A stretch of DNA of 64,000 nt. It comes from Nocardia panacis (GTDB lineage Bacteria > Actinomycetota > Actinomycetes > Mycobacteriales > Mycobacteriaceae). The notes beneath the pieces are model-generated. The model did not search any database. It saw only the letters and a list, made by a program, of their open reading frames with translations, and was not told where the DNA came from. The stretch spans positions 124,001 through 188,000 of the forward strand of contig NZ_QZFU01000036.1 of the NCBI RefSeq assembly GCF_003598715.1, read 5' to 3'. The translations under genes and the position numbers were made by a program. Numbering within the stretch: the stretch's first letter is position 1; every line of letters starts with the position of its first letter. Shown piece after piece: positions 52,995 to 61,734 of the stretch.

Positions 52995-53786
52995 ATGAAT
53001 GCCGAACATCGCTACGGTGACGTGCTCTACAGCCATCAGCAGGACAGCGAATTGACCAGGTTGACGTTGCTGGGCCGACTCACCAACGAGCACACGCTCC
53101 GCTGTCTCGGCGAGCTTCGACCCCGTCCGGAGTGGCGATGTCTCGAAATCGGCGCCGGGACGGGGCATATCGCGTCGGTACTGGCGCACGAGTACGGTGC
53201 CACCGTCCTCGCGACCGACCTGGATACCAGTCTGTTCGCGCCCGAACAAACGTCGAACCTGCGGATCATCGAGCACGACATCACCACCGAATCCTTTCCC
53301 GATGGCCACTTCGATCTCATAGTCGCCCGCTACGTCTTCGAACATCTCCGCGAGCGCGACGACCTGGTGCGCAAGACAGTGCGGTGGCTGCGCCCCGGCG
53401 GCAGTCTGCTTGTGGAGGACTTCTCCGACTGCGTCTTCGACAGCTCTCCGAACGAGATCTACGCACAGGTCATGGGCGCCTTCTTCCGCACGCTCACCGA
53501 AACGATCGGTTCCGATATCACCTACTGGGCGCGCCGATTCCCGCAGCCGCTCGCCGCGGCGGGGTTGCGCGATATCGGTGTCGATGCCGCGCTGTATCCG
53601 TGTTACGGCGGCGGATTACTGGCCGAGATTCTTCGGTTGAGTGTCGATCAGCTCGCACCGTCGATGATCTCGACCGGATCTGTCACCGAGACCCAGATCC
53701 GCGAACTCAACGCGCTGCTGGCGGACCCGGACTTCTTCGATCTCGGACTCATCAGTGTCGCCGCGTGGGGGCGCCGCGTCGGGTAA
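52995..53786 (+). CDS. SAM-dependent class I methyltransferase
   Basis: 263 residues from ATG 52995 with GGAGGAAT upstream. Motif I LEIGAGTGHIASVLA, acidic end of strand 2 LATDLD, motif II HFDLIVARYVFEHL and WLRPGGSLLVEDF are all present, so it should bind SAM. No substrate-specific feature. Divergent from the ACP gene and followed by ECH2, so it is probably a tailoring O-, N- or C-methyltransferase. Confidence 0.88.
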   Translation: MNAEHRYGDVLYSHQQDSELTRLTLLGRLTNEHTLRCLGELRPRPEWRCLEIGAGTGHIASVLAHEYGATVLATDLDTSLFAPEQTSNLRIIEHDITTESFPDGHFDLIVARYVFEHLRERDDLVRKTVRWLRPGGSLLVEDFSDCVFDSSPNEIYAQVMGAFFRTLTETIGSDITYWARRFPQPLAAAGLRDIGVDAALYPCYGGGLLAEILRLSVDQLAPSMISTGSVTETQIRELNALLADPDFFDLGLISVAAWGRRVG

Positions 53787-53802
53787 TCGCGAGGCCGAAC
53801 CA

Positions 53803-54561
53803 ATGGTGGTTGCCATGTCAGCAGTTATCGTCACCCGTCACGACGGAATCCTGGAGATCCGCATCGATGACGCGCAGGCACGAAACCGTCTCACCCCGGG
53901 CGTCCTCGCGGGCATTCCCGCGGCCCTGCGCAGCGCCGACGCGGATCCGCGGATCAAAGTCTGTGTGCTGCTTGGCAGGCCCGACGTGTTCTGCCTCGGC
54001 GCCAGGCAGGAGGATCTGCTGAGTCTGCGGGCAGGCAGGCTCACCGCGATGTATGCCGACGAGTGTGTGCGCGGCCCGCTGCGCTGCCGGGTCCCCGTGG
54101 TCGCCGCGATGCGCGGTCATGCGATCGGCGGCGGACTGCTCCTCGGATTGTTCTGCGATGTTCTGGTGCTGTCCGAACGCTCGGTCTACCGCGCCAATTT
54201 CCTGCACTACGGGTTCACTCCGTGCTTGGGCGCCGCCGCGATCATGACGAATCGGCTCGGCGCCGTACTGGGCGCCGAGATGCTCCTGACCGCGGACGGG
54301 TATCAGGGCCGGACGCTGCGGGAGCGAGCGGCGCCGGTCCGCGTGGTCGACCACGAATCCGTAGAGCCGCGAGCCTCCGAGCTCGCGGCCCGACTCGCCG
54401 CGGTTCCCCGCAGCACCCTCGAAATGATGAAATCCCTTCTGACACGGTCATTGCGGGCCGATACCGACCGGGATATCGCCGAGGAGCTCGATATGCAGCA
54501 TCGCACGATCCGCCTGCCCGAGATCGCCGACCGCCTTCGGGAGACATCCGATCAGCGATAG
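53803..54561 (+). CDS. PksI/ECH2-like enoyl-CoA hydratase, decarboxylating (beta-branching)
   Basis: 252 residues from ATG 53803 (ATG 53815 also possible). Crotonase fold with GHAIGGGLLLGLFCDVLVLSE oxyanion region. The ANFLHYGFTPCLGA stretch is the signature of polyketide ECH2 enzymes (PksI type), which decarboxylate the glutaconyl-ACP made by the HMG-synthase cassette. Together with AcpK, the decarboxylating KS and the HMG-synthase at 61.5-64 kb it points to beta-branching. ECH1 was not found in the window. Confidence 0.82.
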   Translation: MVVAMSAVIVTRHDGILEIRIDDAQARNRLTPGVLAGIPAALRSADADPRIKVCVLLGRPDVFCLGARQEDLLSLRAGRLTAMYADECVRGPLRCRVPVVAAMRGHAIGGGLLLGLFCDVLVLSERSVYRANFLHYGFTPCLGAAAIMTNRLGAVLGAEMLLTADGYQGRTLRERAAPVRVVDHESVEPRASELAARLAAVPRSTLEMMKSLLTRSLRADTDRDIAEELDMQHRTIRLPEIADRLRETSDQR

Positions 54562-54568
54562 TCGCCGA

Positions 54569-55417
54569 TCAGGACGACGCCGGGAATTCGGTCAACAACT
54601 CCCGAATCTCGCCCGCGGTGGTGTCGACATGTTCGGTGAGGATCGTCAAATGGTCGCCGGGGACGGCGGTGGCTCGACTGGTCCAATGCTCGGACCATCG
54701 ACGATTGGGGTTGCCCGGCAGATCACTGCCCGCACGGATATACCGCACCGGCACCGAAAGGGCGCCCGGTGACCAACGGTGCTGAAACAGTTCGAAATAC
54801 CACCCCATGGCCGTCAGCGCCGAATCATCGGTGGCGACGAATTCGGGTCCGGCAGCCAACATTCCACGCAGCACCGGGGAAAGCGCCATGCTCGCGACAA
54901 CGCCCTGCGGCGGAGTGTCGAGCAGAATCAGGGCACGCACCCGCACCCCGATCGAGGACAGCCCGGCGGTGAGCGCGTGCGCCACCCAACCTCCGGAGGA
55001 GAAGCCGAGAAGCGCCAACGGCTCATCATCGCAACATTTCTCGACAGCGATCGCCATTGCCCGCGCGAGTGCGGTGGTGTCGGCCGGAAGATTCTCGCCC
55101 GCCCGAAACCCCGGCAATCCCACCGCGAGCACACGATGGGACCCACGCAGCGCGCCCGCGAGTCGCGCGTACGCGATATGCACTGCGATCGGCAGAATTC
55201 CGCCGACACAGACCAGGTCGGGCAGGTGCGCGTCCTCGGTCAAACGGAATGTCGGCACCTCCAGACGCGACGTGGTGAAGGCGCGGCCGCTGCGGGCAGC
55301 TGCAACAATCGCTGCCATGCCATGTGATACCCGATCCCGCGCGATCGGATCCTCGTCGAGGAGTTCGGTGAGATACGCGCGCACCGTGTGCGCATCTGCC
55401 GGCTCGGTCGAAGACAT
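54569..55417 (-). CDS. type II-like thioesterase (alpha/beta hydrolase)
   Basis: 282 residues from ATG 55417 with GGAGGG upstream. Nucleophile elbow ALLGFSSGGWVAHAL and late His in VPGDHLTIL fit the PKS thioesterase family (similar to C-terminal macrolide TEs in length and order). May edit stalled carrier proteins or release a product. Convergent with the ECH2 gene (7 bp between stops) and divergent from SARP3. The TTCGATGGAA repeats lie directly upstream. Confidence 0.82.
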   Translation of the reverse strand: MSSTEPADAHTVRAYLTELLDEDPIARDRVSHGMAAIVAAARSGRAFTTSRLEVPTFRLTEDAHLPDLVCVGGILPIAVHIAYARLAGALRGSHRVLAVGLPGFRAGENLPADTTALARAMAIAVEKCCDDEPLALLGFSSGGWVAHALTAGLSSIGVRVRALILLDTPPQGVVASMALSPVLRGMLAAGPEFVATDDSALTAMGWYFELFQHRWSPGALSVPVRYIRAGSDLPGNPNRRWSEHWTSRATAVPGDHLTILTEHVDTTAGEIRELLTEFPASS

Positions 55418-55441
55418 CAAACCCTCCGGCGCGTGGATGCA

Positions 55442-55500
55442 TTCGACGGAATGGGTGTTCGATGGAAAACGGTGTTCGATGGAATGAAGATTCGGCGGAA
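55442..55500. repeat. four TTCGATGGAA-type direct repeats in the TE/SARP3 divergent promoter
   Basis: TTCGACGGAA (55442), TTCGATGGAA (55458), TTCGATGGAA (55475), TTCGGCGGAA (55491), spaced 16, 17 and 16 bp, about 1.5 helical turns. One more copy is at 39842. Candidate operator array for an activator or repressor other than the TCAG-type sites. Confidence 0.55.
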
Positions 55501-55639
55501 TCAACCAGCTCACGCAAGATACCATGAATCCGGCGAGCTCGATGCTTCACAAATCCTCGTCACGATTGTCGAATTCGGTGCTACACAATGCGATCCACTC
55601 GCACGCGGAAACACGGCCTCGTCTCGGTAGGAGTGTTTC

Positions 55640-56431
55640 ATGTGGTCACCTTCGCAGCCCACCGCCGCCGTCGAAGTCCGAGAACCACGGTTCCTGCTCC
55701 TCGGCCCGCCGGTGGTGAGCGGCGCGGACCGGGTCGTCGTCTTGAAACCCGGTCTGCGCACCAACCTGCTCTCCCTTTTGCTCGCGGCTCGCGGAAACCC
55801 GGTCTGGGACAGTGCATTGATCGCCGAACTGTGGCCGCGACGACCACCGCTGGCGGCCGAGAACGCGCTGCAGGCGAACATCTCCAGACTGCGGCGCGAC
55901 CTGATCGGTTGGGGATTGGCAGCCGGCGAGGTCGGCGTGCGCCGGATCCTGGTCGGCTATGTGCTCGAATGCGACCCGCGGCGCGTCGACCTCACCCACT
56001 TCGAAGTGTGGTCCCGCGACGCGCTGCGACTGGGTGCGACCGATCCGGAGGCGGCCTTGGCGGCGGGCCGTCGGGCGTTGAGCCTGTGGCGCGGCAGGCC
56101 GCTGGCCGGTTTGGATCCGCCGGTCGGCGTTCGGGCGATGTGCGCGCGGCTCGAGGAGCGATACCTGCAGACGCTGGAGACCGTCGCGGCCTGTCAGCTC
56201 GCGTTGGGGCGGCGCATGGAAATGCTGGAGGACCTCAGCGATCTGGTGATCCGCTACCCCTACCACGAGCGTTTCCACGAACTGCTCGTCGAGGCACTCT
56301 TCGATGTGGGCAGACAGGATCGTGGTATCCGGGTGTACCGGCAGTTCTGTGATCGACTGCGGGACGAACTCGGCGTGGATCCCTCGCCGCGCTTGCGGTC
56401 CGCGTATTCCCGGCTGTTGCTGCGGAACTGA
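55640..56431 (+). CDS. SARP-family activator (SARP3)
   Basis: 263 residues from ATG 55640 with AGGAGTG upstream. Winged helix at about 15-115 (FLLLGPPVVSGADRVVVLKP, LIAELWPRRPPLAAENALQA) and BTAD at about 120-260 (ALAAGRRALSLWRGRPLAGL, DLVIRYPYHERFHELLVEAL). Located directly upstream of the E1 gene and divergent from the thioesterase. Third SARP of the window; which of the repeat families each SARP reads is unknown. Confidence 0.9.
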   Translation: MWSPSQPTAAVEVREPRFLLLGPPVVSGADRVVVLKPGLRTNLLSLLLAARGNPVWDSALIAELWPRRPPLAAENALQANISRLRRDLIGWGLAAGEVGVRRILVGYVLECDPRRVDLTHFEVWSRDALRLGATDPEAALAAGRRALSLWRGRPLAGLDPPVGVRAMCARLEERYLQTLETVAACQLALGRRMEMLEDLSDLVIRYPYHERFHELLVEALFDVGRQDRGIRVYRQFCDRLRDELGVDPSPRLRSAYSRLLLRN

Positions 56432-56443
56432 TCGTCGGGGTCT

Positions 56444-56479
56444 CGGTGTAATGCCGATGTAAGCGGCTCGGTGCACGCT
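56444..56479 (+). promoter_or_regulatory. candidate SARP-type promoter of the E1/E2-ACP-KS operon
   Basis: CGGTGTAA (56444) and CGATGTAA (56455) are direct repeats at 11 bp. After 11 nt comes CACGCT (56474-56479), identical to the -10-like hexamer at 9047-9042, and 6 nt later the ATG at 56486. The repeat core differs from TCAG, so a different SARP may act here. Confidence 0.45.
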
Positions 56480-56485
56480 GGCACC

Positions 56486-58444
56486 ATGACGGTGCAGCAG
56501 CGGGTCGATCCCGCGACGCCGATATCGGCCCCGGATACCGAGCGGGCGCTGCTGCACACCATGCTCCTGTCCAGGGAATTCGATCGACGCGCCGCGCTCT
56601 GTTTCCGGCAGGGCGGCGCCTGGTTCCACATCTCGAGTGCCGGACACGAGGCGCTGGGCGCCCTGGCCGGTTTGCTGCGCGACGACGATGTCATCGCCCC
56701 GCACTATCGGGACCGCGCGCTGCTGCTCGCGCGCGGAATGTCGCTGGCCGACATGGCACATGATCTGCTGGCGACCGCGGGCGGGGACGCGCGCGGCCGC
56801 AATATGACGAGCCACTTCAGTGATCGCGCGAACAATGTGTTCTCGATCGCGAGCCCCGTCGCGAGCAATTGCCTGCCCGCCGCCGGTCTGGCGTGGGCGG
56901 CCCGGTTGCGTGGTCGCGAATCGGTGGTGCTGTGTCTGACCGGTGACGCCTCCACGCGCCAAGGCGAATTCTACGAAGCGGTGGCCTTCGCCGCCGAACG
57001 GACGCTGCCGGTGATATTCCTCGTCGAGGACAACCGGTACGGGGTCAGCACGCCGACCGACCGCACGAATCCCCGCGCCCTCGGACTTCTCGGCGCGGAC
57101 CTGGTGGTCGCGGTCGACGGTCTGGACACCAGGGCGCTGGCGCTCGCGGCGGCCGAGGCGATCTCGACGGCGCGGCATTCGGGCAGGCCGCGCGTGCTGT
57201 GGTGTCGGATGGACCGCCTCGACGCGCACACCTCCGGCGACGACCAACGGATCTACCGGCCGCCCGCGGAGTTGGCGGCGCTGGGCGATCCCATCACGCT
57301 GCTGGCGGACCGCCTGCTCGCCGAGAACACCCTCACCCGCGCGGATCTGACGGTGATGCGGGCCGAGGCCGTGGCGACCGTCGCGGCGGTCTTCGAGGTC
57401 GCGGCCCTGCATCCGCACGCCGATCCGGCCACACTGGGTGAGGAACTGTTCGCCGCCCCGCCGATGGTGCTCGCGGCGGAACCGCCCGCCGAGACCATGC
57501 TCGCGGCCGTCAATGCCGAACTGGCTGTGGCGCTGGAGGATCCGCTGACGGTCGTGTTCGGGGAGGATGTCGAGGATCCGAAGGGCGGCGTCTTCGGTCT
57601 GACGAAGGGCCTGACGCCCACCGGTCGGGTGTTCAATTCGCCGCTGGCCGAGGCGACGATCGTTGGGGTCGGAGTCGGACTGGCCGCCGCGGGCCTGCGA
57701 CCCGCCGTCGAATTGCAGTTCATCGATTTCGCCGGACCCGCGTGGAACCAGCTCACCGCGCAGGCCGCCACCCTGCGCTGGCGCACCCACGGGAGGTGGA
57801 TCTGCCCCCTGATCATCTACGCGCCGTACGGCGCCTACTTGCCCGGCGGTGGCATCTGGCACAGTCAGAGCAACGAGAGCCTGCTCACCCATGTACCAGG
57901 GTTGCGGATCGCCGTGCCCGCCGGACCGGCCGATGTGCACGCGGTATTCCAGCAGGCCCGCGCCGGCGAGGATCCGGTGGTGGTGCTGCTGCCCAAACAC
58001 CTGCTGCGGCAACGCGACAACGAGTTGTCCTGCGCGGGCGATCCGCTGCTGCGGTCCGGAGCGGATGTGACGATAGTGGCCTGGGGGAACTGCGTGGAGC
58101 TCGCCGTCGCGGCGGCCGACGAGCTGAGCGGCGACCACGTCGGCGCCGATGTGGTCGGGCTGTGCTGGCTCGATCCCTGTGATCCGGGGCCGGTCCTGGA
58201 ATCGGTGCGCCGAACCGGTCGACTGATCGTCGTGCAGGAGGATGTCGCCGCGGGCAGTTTCGGCGCCTCGGTGATCTCGGCGGTGCTGTCGGACGACACC
58301 ACCTTCTACCGGCTGCTCGCCCCGCCGCGATTGCTGTCGCGCGCCCACGTTCATGTCCCCTACGACATCGGTTTGGAATCCGCCGCCTTGCCGTGCGCAG
58401 CGGAGATCTGCCGTGTCGCCCGTGCGTTGTCGAGCCAGGAGTAA
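56486..58444 (+). CDS. fused E1 alpha-beta thiamine-diphosphate dehydrogenase subunit
   Basis: 652 residues from ATG 56486 (GTG 56471 is in frame). The alpha half (about 1-320) has WFHISSAGHEALGALAGLL and the TPP motif LTGDASTRQGEFYEAVAFAA to LVEDNRYGVS. The beta half (about 325-650) has VVFGEDVEDPKGGVFGLTKGL, NSPLAEATIVGVGVGLAAAG and YAPYGAYLPGGGIWHSQSNES. It should decarboxylate a 2-oxoacid, or cleave a ketose, and pass the acyl unit to the lipoyl domain of the next protein. Known parallels are the NapD/NapB and QncL/QncN loading systems. Three nucleotides separate it from the E2-ACP-KS gene. Confidence 0.88.
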   Translation: MTVQQRVDPATPISAPDTERALLHTMLLSREFDRRAALCFRQGGAWFHISSAGHEALGALAGLLRDDDVIAPHYRDRALLLARGMSLADMAHDLLATAGGDARGRNMTSHFSDRANNVFSIASPVASNCLPAAGLAWAARLRGRESVVLCLTGDASTRQGEFYEAVAFAAERTLPVIFLVEDNRYGVSTPTDRTNPRALGLLGADLVVAVDGLDTRALALAAAEAISTARHSGRPRVLWCRMDRLDAHTSGDDQRIYRPPAELAALGDPITLLADRLLAENTLTRADLTVMRAEAVATVAAVFEVAALHPHADPATLGEELFAAPPMVLAAEPPAETMLAAVNAELAVALEDPLTVVFGEDVEDPKGGVFGLTKGLTPTGRVFNSPLAEATIVGVGVGLAAAGLRPAVELQFIDFAGPAWNQLTAQAATLRWRTHGRWICPLIIYAPYGAYLPGGGIWHSQSNESLLTHVPGLRIAVPAGPADVHAVFQQARAGEDPVVVLLPKHLLRQRDNELSCAGDPLLRSGADVTIVAWGNCVELAVAAADELSGDHVGADVVGLCWLDPCDPGPVLESVRRTGRLIVVQEDVAAGSFGASVISAVLSDDTTFYRLLAPPRLLSRAHVHVPYDIGLESAALPCAAEICRVARALSSQE

Positions 58445-58447
58445 CCG

Positions 58448-61400
58448 GTGCCGGAGATCCGCGTGCCACAGTTGGGCGAGGGCTTGGTGGAGGTCCGCGT
58501 GGTCCGATTGCTGAAACAGGTGGGCGACACTGTCGAGCGCGACGAGCCGCTGTACGAGGTCGAGACCGACAAGGCCATGATGGAGATCGAATCCCCGATC
58601 GCAGGCCGGATCGATGAGTGGCTGGTCGGCGTGGGTGATGTCGCGGCGGTGCACCAGCCGGTCGTCCGGCTCGTCGACACCGCGCGACCGGACGTCGAGA
58701 CGGTGCGGATACCGCCGCGCACCAGGGTGCTCGCGCGCGCACTCGGCATCGATGGGGATCAACTGTCGCGGTGGGCACAGCAGCAGCACGCCGCGCTGCT
58801 ACCCGAACATCTCGAAGCTCTCGTCGCGGGCGAGCGCACCGAACGAAAGACTGCCGCTCCCCACCCGTCGCACACCGAGCACATCGTGTCGGCCGCCGAG
58901 GAGAAACTGCATCGGGCACTGGCAGCCGCGCACGCGTCGGTTGTTCCGGCGTCGATGGCGGTGCAGATCGCCGCGGCCACGCTCGACCGGGCGGCGACCG
59001 CGCTGCGCGCGGAATCGACCGCGTTCACCACGGTTTTCACCGCCTTCGCCTATCTCGCGTGCCGCACCACGAACGATCACCCGGCACTGCGCACCCGCCG
59101 ACTCTCCGCCGAGCGCCGCCGGGTCTTCGATCACCTGCAAGCGGCCCTCGCCGTCAGCACCGCCGACGGCGAGCTGGTCACCGCCACCCTCCGCGACGCC
59201 GATCAGCTGGACTATCCCGGATTCGCCGCCGCCTACGCCACCGCGATCGAGAACGCGCTGACCGGACACGGTCACGCCGATGACACCGTGACACTGGCGC
59301 TCTCGCATGTGGACAGTCCGTCCGCTCAGTTCGCAGTGCCGACCGTGGTATCGCCCGCGGTGGCCACGATCTTCCTCGGCGCACCGGGGCCGACCGGTCA
59401 CCGGCATATCGTGCTGGCCTTCGATCACCTGGTGTTGAACGGGCACCAGGCGGCTGCCTACTTGGATGATCTGGTTGCCCTGATCGAGCGGACCGCAGTG
59501 CCTGCCACCGAGACCCGACGCCGTTCGGACGCTGCCGCACCGGATGACGTCACCGCCGTCGTCGCGGATGTCCTCGGCACGACCCCCGATCCCGACGCGG
59601 TGCTGGATCAGTACGGGCTCACCTCGGCCCAGGCGGTCCGAATCGCGCAGCGCCTCAACGCCCGCTACGGCAGCGAGCTACCCGCCACCGCCGTCTGGCA
59701 CCATCCGACGGTGCGCGCTCTCGCCGCCGCGCTCACCCCGCGACCCGCGCCACAGACCACCGTCGAGCCGAGGCCGAGTCGCGACGATTCGCCCATCGCC
59801 CTGATCGGCGCCGCGTGCCGTCTCCCCGGCGCGGCGGGGATCGAACAGTACTGGCAACTGCTCTCGCGTGGTCGCGCCGTTTTCGGCGATATCCCGCCCG
59901 ACCGGTTGCCGGAATTCACCGCGCCCGAGGGCGTCACCGCTGTCCGTGCGGCACTGCTCGACGATATCGCCGGATTCGACGCCTCCTTCTTCGGCATCAG
60001 CCCGCGAATGGCGGCCGGTATGGACCCCCAGCAGCGACTGCTGCTCGAACTCGCCTGGCACGCAGTGGAATCCGCAGCCATCGCACCCGAGACCCTGGCG
60101 GGTGGCCGCACCGGAGTCTTCATCGGCGCCGGCGCCTCCGATTACCGCGAGCGCGCCGCCCGCCTGGGTCTGGCGCAAGCCGCCACCGCCGTCGGCACCC
60201 TGCCCGCGTATCTGGCCAATCGGATCTCGCAGTTCTTCGACGTGCACGGCCCGAGCATCACCGTCGACACCGCCTGTTCCAGCGCGCTGACCGCACTGGG
60301 CCTGGCGGTCGACGCGCTGCGCTCCGGGTCCTGTGCGAGCGCCATCGTCGGGGCGGCCCACACCATCTGCAACAGCTTCAACGCGACGGCCTACTACCGA
60401 GCGGGCATGCTGTCGCCCACCGGAACCGGCACCGCGTTCGATGACAGTTGCGACGGTTTCGTGCGCGGTGAAGGGGCGGTGGTCTGTGTCCTCAAGCGGC
60501 TCGCCGACGCGCTGCGCGACGGGGATCCGGTGATCGCCACCATCCGCGGAGTCGCGGTCAATCACGGTGGCCGCGCCGCGGGCGCCGCCGCGCCCAATCC
60601 GGCCGCGCAGACCGCGCTCATCCGCGCCGCACTCGCCGATGCCGGACTGTCGGGCAGCAGCCTCGGCTATCTGGAAGCGCACGGCACGGCGACGCCGCTG
60701 GGCGACCCCATCGAATGGGAATCGTTGACGGCCGCGCTGGCGGGCATCGCCACCGCCGCCGGACCGCAGCACCGGCTGTGGGTCGGGTCCGCGAAATCCT
60801 ATGTCGGGCACCTGGAAGGAGCGGCCGGACTGGTCGGGCTGCTCACCGCGGCGCTGGTCGTGCAGCGCGGTCGGATCCCCGCACTCGCCGGTTTCGACAA
60901 GCCCAACCACCGGCTCACCGTCACCGCCGTGCCGCTGACCTTGGCCGAACACGCCTGTGATTGGACGACGGATGAACCCAGGTTCGCCGGGGTGAACTCC
61001 TTCGGTCTGGGTGGCTCCAATGCCCATGTGATCGTGGAGTCGGCGCCGAACAGAGCGCCGCCGCCGGAAAAGGCAACGGGCACACTGCTATTCCCGCTCT
61101 CGGCGCGCACCGAAGCGGCGCTGCGCACCCTCGCCGCGGATCTCGCCGAGCGGCTGTCGCAGCCCCGCGCCGAGTATTCCCCGAGCCGGGTAGCGGCCAC
61201 CCTGCAACTGGGTCGCGCCGCCTTTGGGGTGCGGCGGCTCATCACCACGCCCGATCTGGGCACGCTCGTCACCGCGCTGCGGTCTCTCGCCGCCGAAAGC
61301 GGTTCGCCCGAACCGCCGTCCACCCTCGAGGACCCGGTCGCGGCGGCCACGGCGGATCGCTGGTTGCGCGGAGAATCCGTCCGCTGGACCGACCTGTGGC

Positions 61401-61501
61401 CCGAAGGGGCCATCCCCCAGCGCATCGCGCTGTCCGGCTATCCATTCCAGCATCGGCGGCACTGGCTGACCGATGCCGAAGCGCAGGAGCCGAGGACATG
61501 A
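58448..61501 (+). CDS. E2 acyltransferase-ACP-KS fusion (lipoyl loading module)
   Basis: 1017 residues from GTG 58448. The lipoyl domain (1-80) has ETDKAMMEIESP with Lys42 intact. A short E3-binding-like piece (PRTRVLARALGID) and an E2 acyltransferase domain (about 145-355) follow; its active site reads FDHLVLNGHQAA, so His is kept but the catalytic-motif Asp is Asn. Next is a carrier domain with YGLTSAQAVRI (Ser about 396). The KS (about 447-870) has VDTACSSAL (Cys about 610), EAHGTATPLGDP and KSYVGHLEGAAGL, all intact. The tail ALSGYPFQHRRHWL is the post-KS linker of trans-AT systems. No AT is present. Confidence 0.88.
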   Translation: MPEIRVPQLGEGLVEVRVVRLLKQVGDTVERDEPLYEVETDKAMMEIESPIAGRIDEWLVGVGDVAAVHQPVVRLVDTARPDVETVRIPPRTRVLARALGIDGDQLSRWAQQQHAALLPEHLEALVAGERTERKTAAPHPSHTEHIVSAAEEKLHRALAAAHASVVPASMAVQIAAATLDRAATALRAESTAFTTVFTAFAYLACRTTNDHPALRTRRLSAERRRVFDHLQAALAVSTADGELVTATLRDADQLDYPGFAAAYATAIENALTGHGHADDTVTLALSHVDSPSAQFAVPTVVSPAVATIFLGAPGPTGHRHIVLAFDHLVLNGHQAAAYLDDLVALIERTAVPATETRRRSDAAAPDDVTAVVADVLGTTPDPDAVLDQYGLTSAQAVRIAQRLNARYGSELPATAVWHHPTVRALAAALTPRPAPQTTVEPRPSRDDSPIALIGAACRLPGAAGIEQYWQLLSRGRAVFGDIPPDRLPEFTAPEGVTAVRAALLDDIAGFDASFFGISPRMAAGMDPQQRLLLELAWHAVESAAIAPETLAGGRTGVFIGAGASDYRERAARLGLAQAATAVGTLPAYLANRISQFFDVHGPSITVDTACSSALTALGLAVDALRSGSCASAIVGAAHTICNSFNATAYYRAGMLSPTGTGTAFDDSCDGFVRGEGAVVCVLKRLADALRDGDPVIATIRGVAVNHGGRAAGAAAPNPAAQTALIRAALADAGLSGSSLGYLEAHGTATPLGDPIEWESLTAALAGIATAAGPQHRLWVGSAKSYVGHLEGAAGLVGLLTAALVVQRGRIPALAGFDKPNHRLTVTAVPLTLAEHACDWTTDEPRFAGVNSFGLGGSNAHVIVESAPNRAPPPEKATGTLLFPLSARTEAALRTLAADLAERLSQPRAEYSPSRVAATLQLGRAAFGVRRLITTPDLGTLVTALRSLAAESGSPEPPSTLEDPVAAATADRWLRGESVRWTDLWPEGAIPQRIALSGYPFQHRRHWLTDAEAQEPRT

Positions 61502-61734
61502 CCGATCCCGTATTCACCGCGATCCGCGACAGTGTGCGCGACGTACTCCCCGACGTCGACGCCGACCGTATCCGGCCCGATATCAGCCTGGTCGAACTCG
61601 GTGCCAATTCCCTGGATCGGATGGATATCGTCGTTGACGTCATGCGCCGCCTCGGTGTCAAGATCTCCAGCGAGGAATTGGCGACCGTACGCGATATCGG
61701 TGGCCTGGCGGAACTGTTGCGGACCAAGACATGA
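61498..61734 (+). CDS. AcpK-like acyl carrier protein of the beta-branching cassette
   Basis: 78 residues from ATG 61498 (ATGA overlap). Phosphopantetheine Ser38 sits in VELGANSLDRMDIV, the pattern of donor ACPs that carry malonyl/acetyl for HMG-synthase-like enzymes. Directly followed by the decarboxylating KS that would convert malonyl-ACP to acetyl-ACP. Confidence 0.85.
   Translation: MTDPVFTAIRDSVRDVLPDVDADRIRPDISLVELGANSLDRMDIVVDVMRRLGVKISSEELATVRDIGGLAELLRTKT

Noticed and set aside
55646..58789. 1047-codon minus-strand open frame over SARP3, E1 and E2
   Set aside because: Arg/Gln/Gly-rich shadow with no domain; the plus strand carries clear SARP, TPP and lipoyl motifs.
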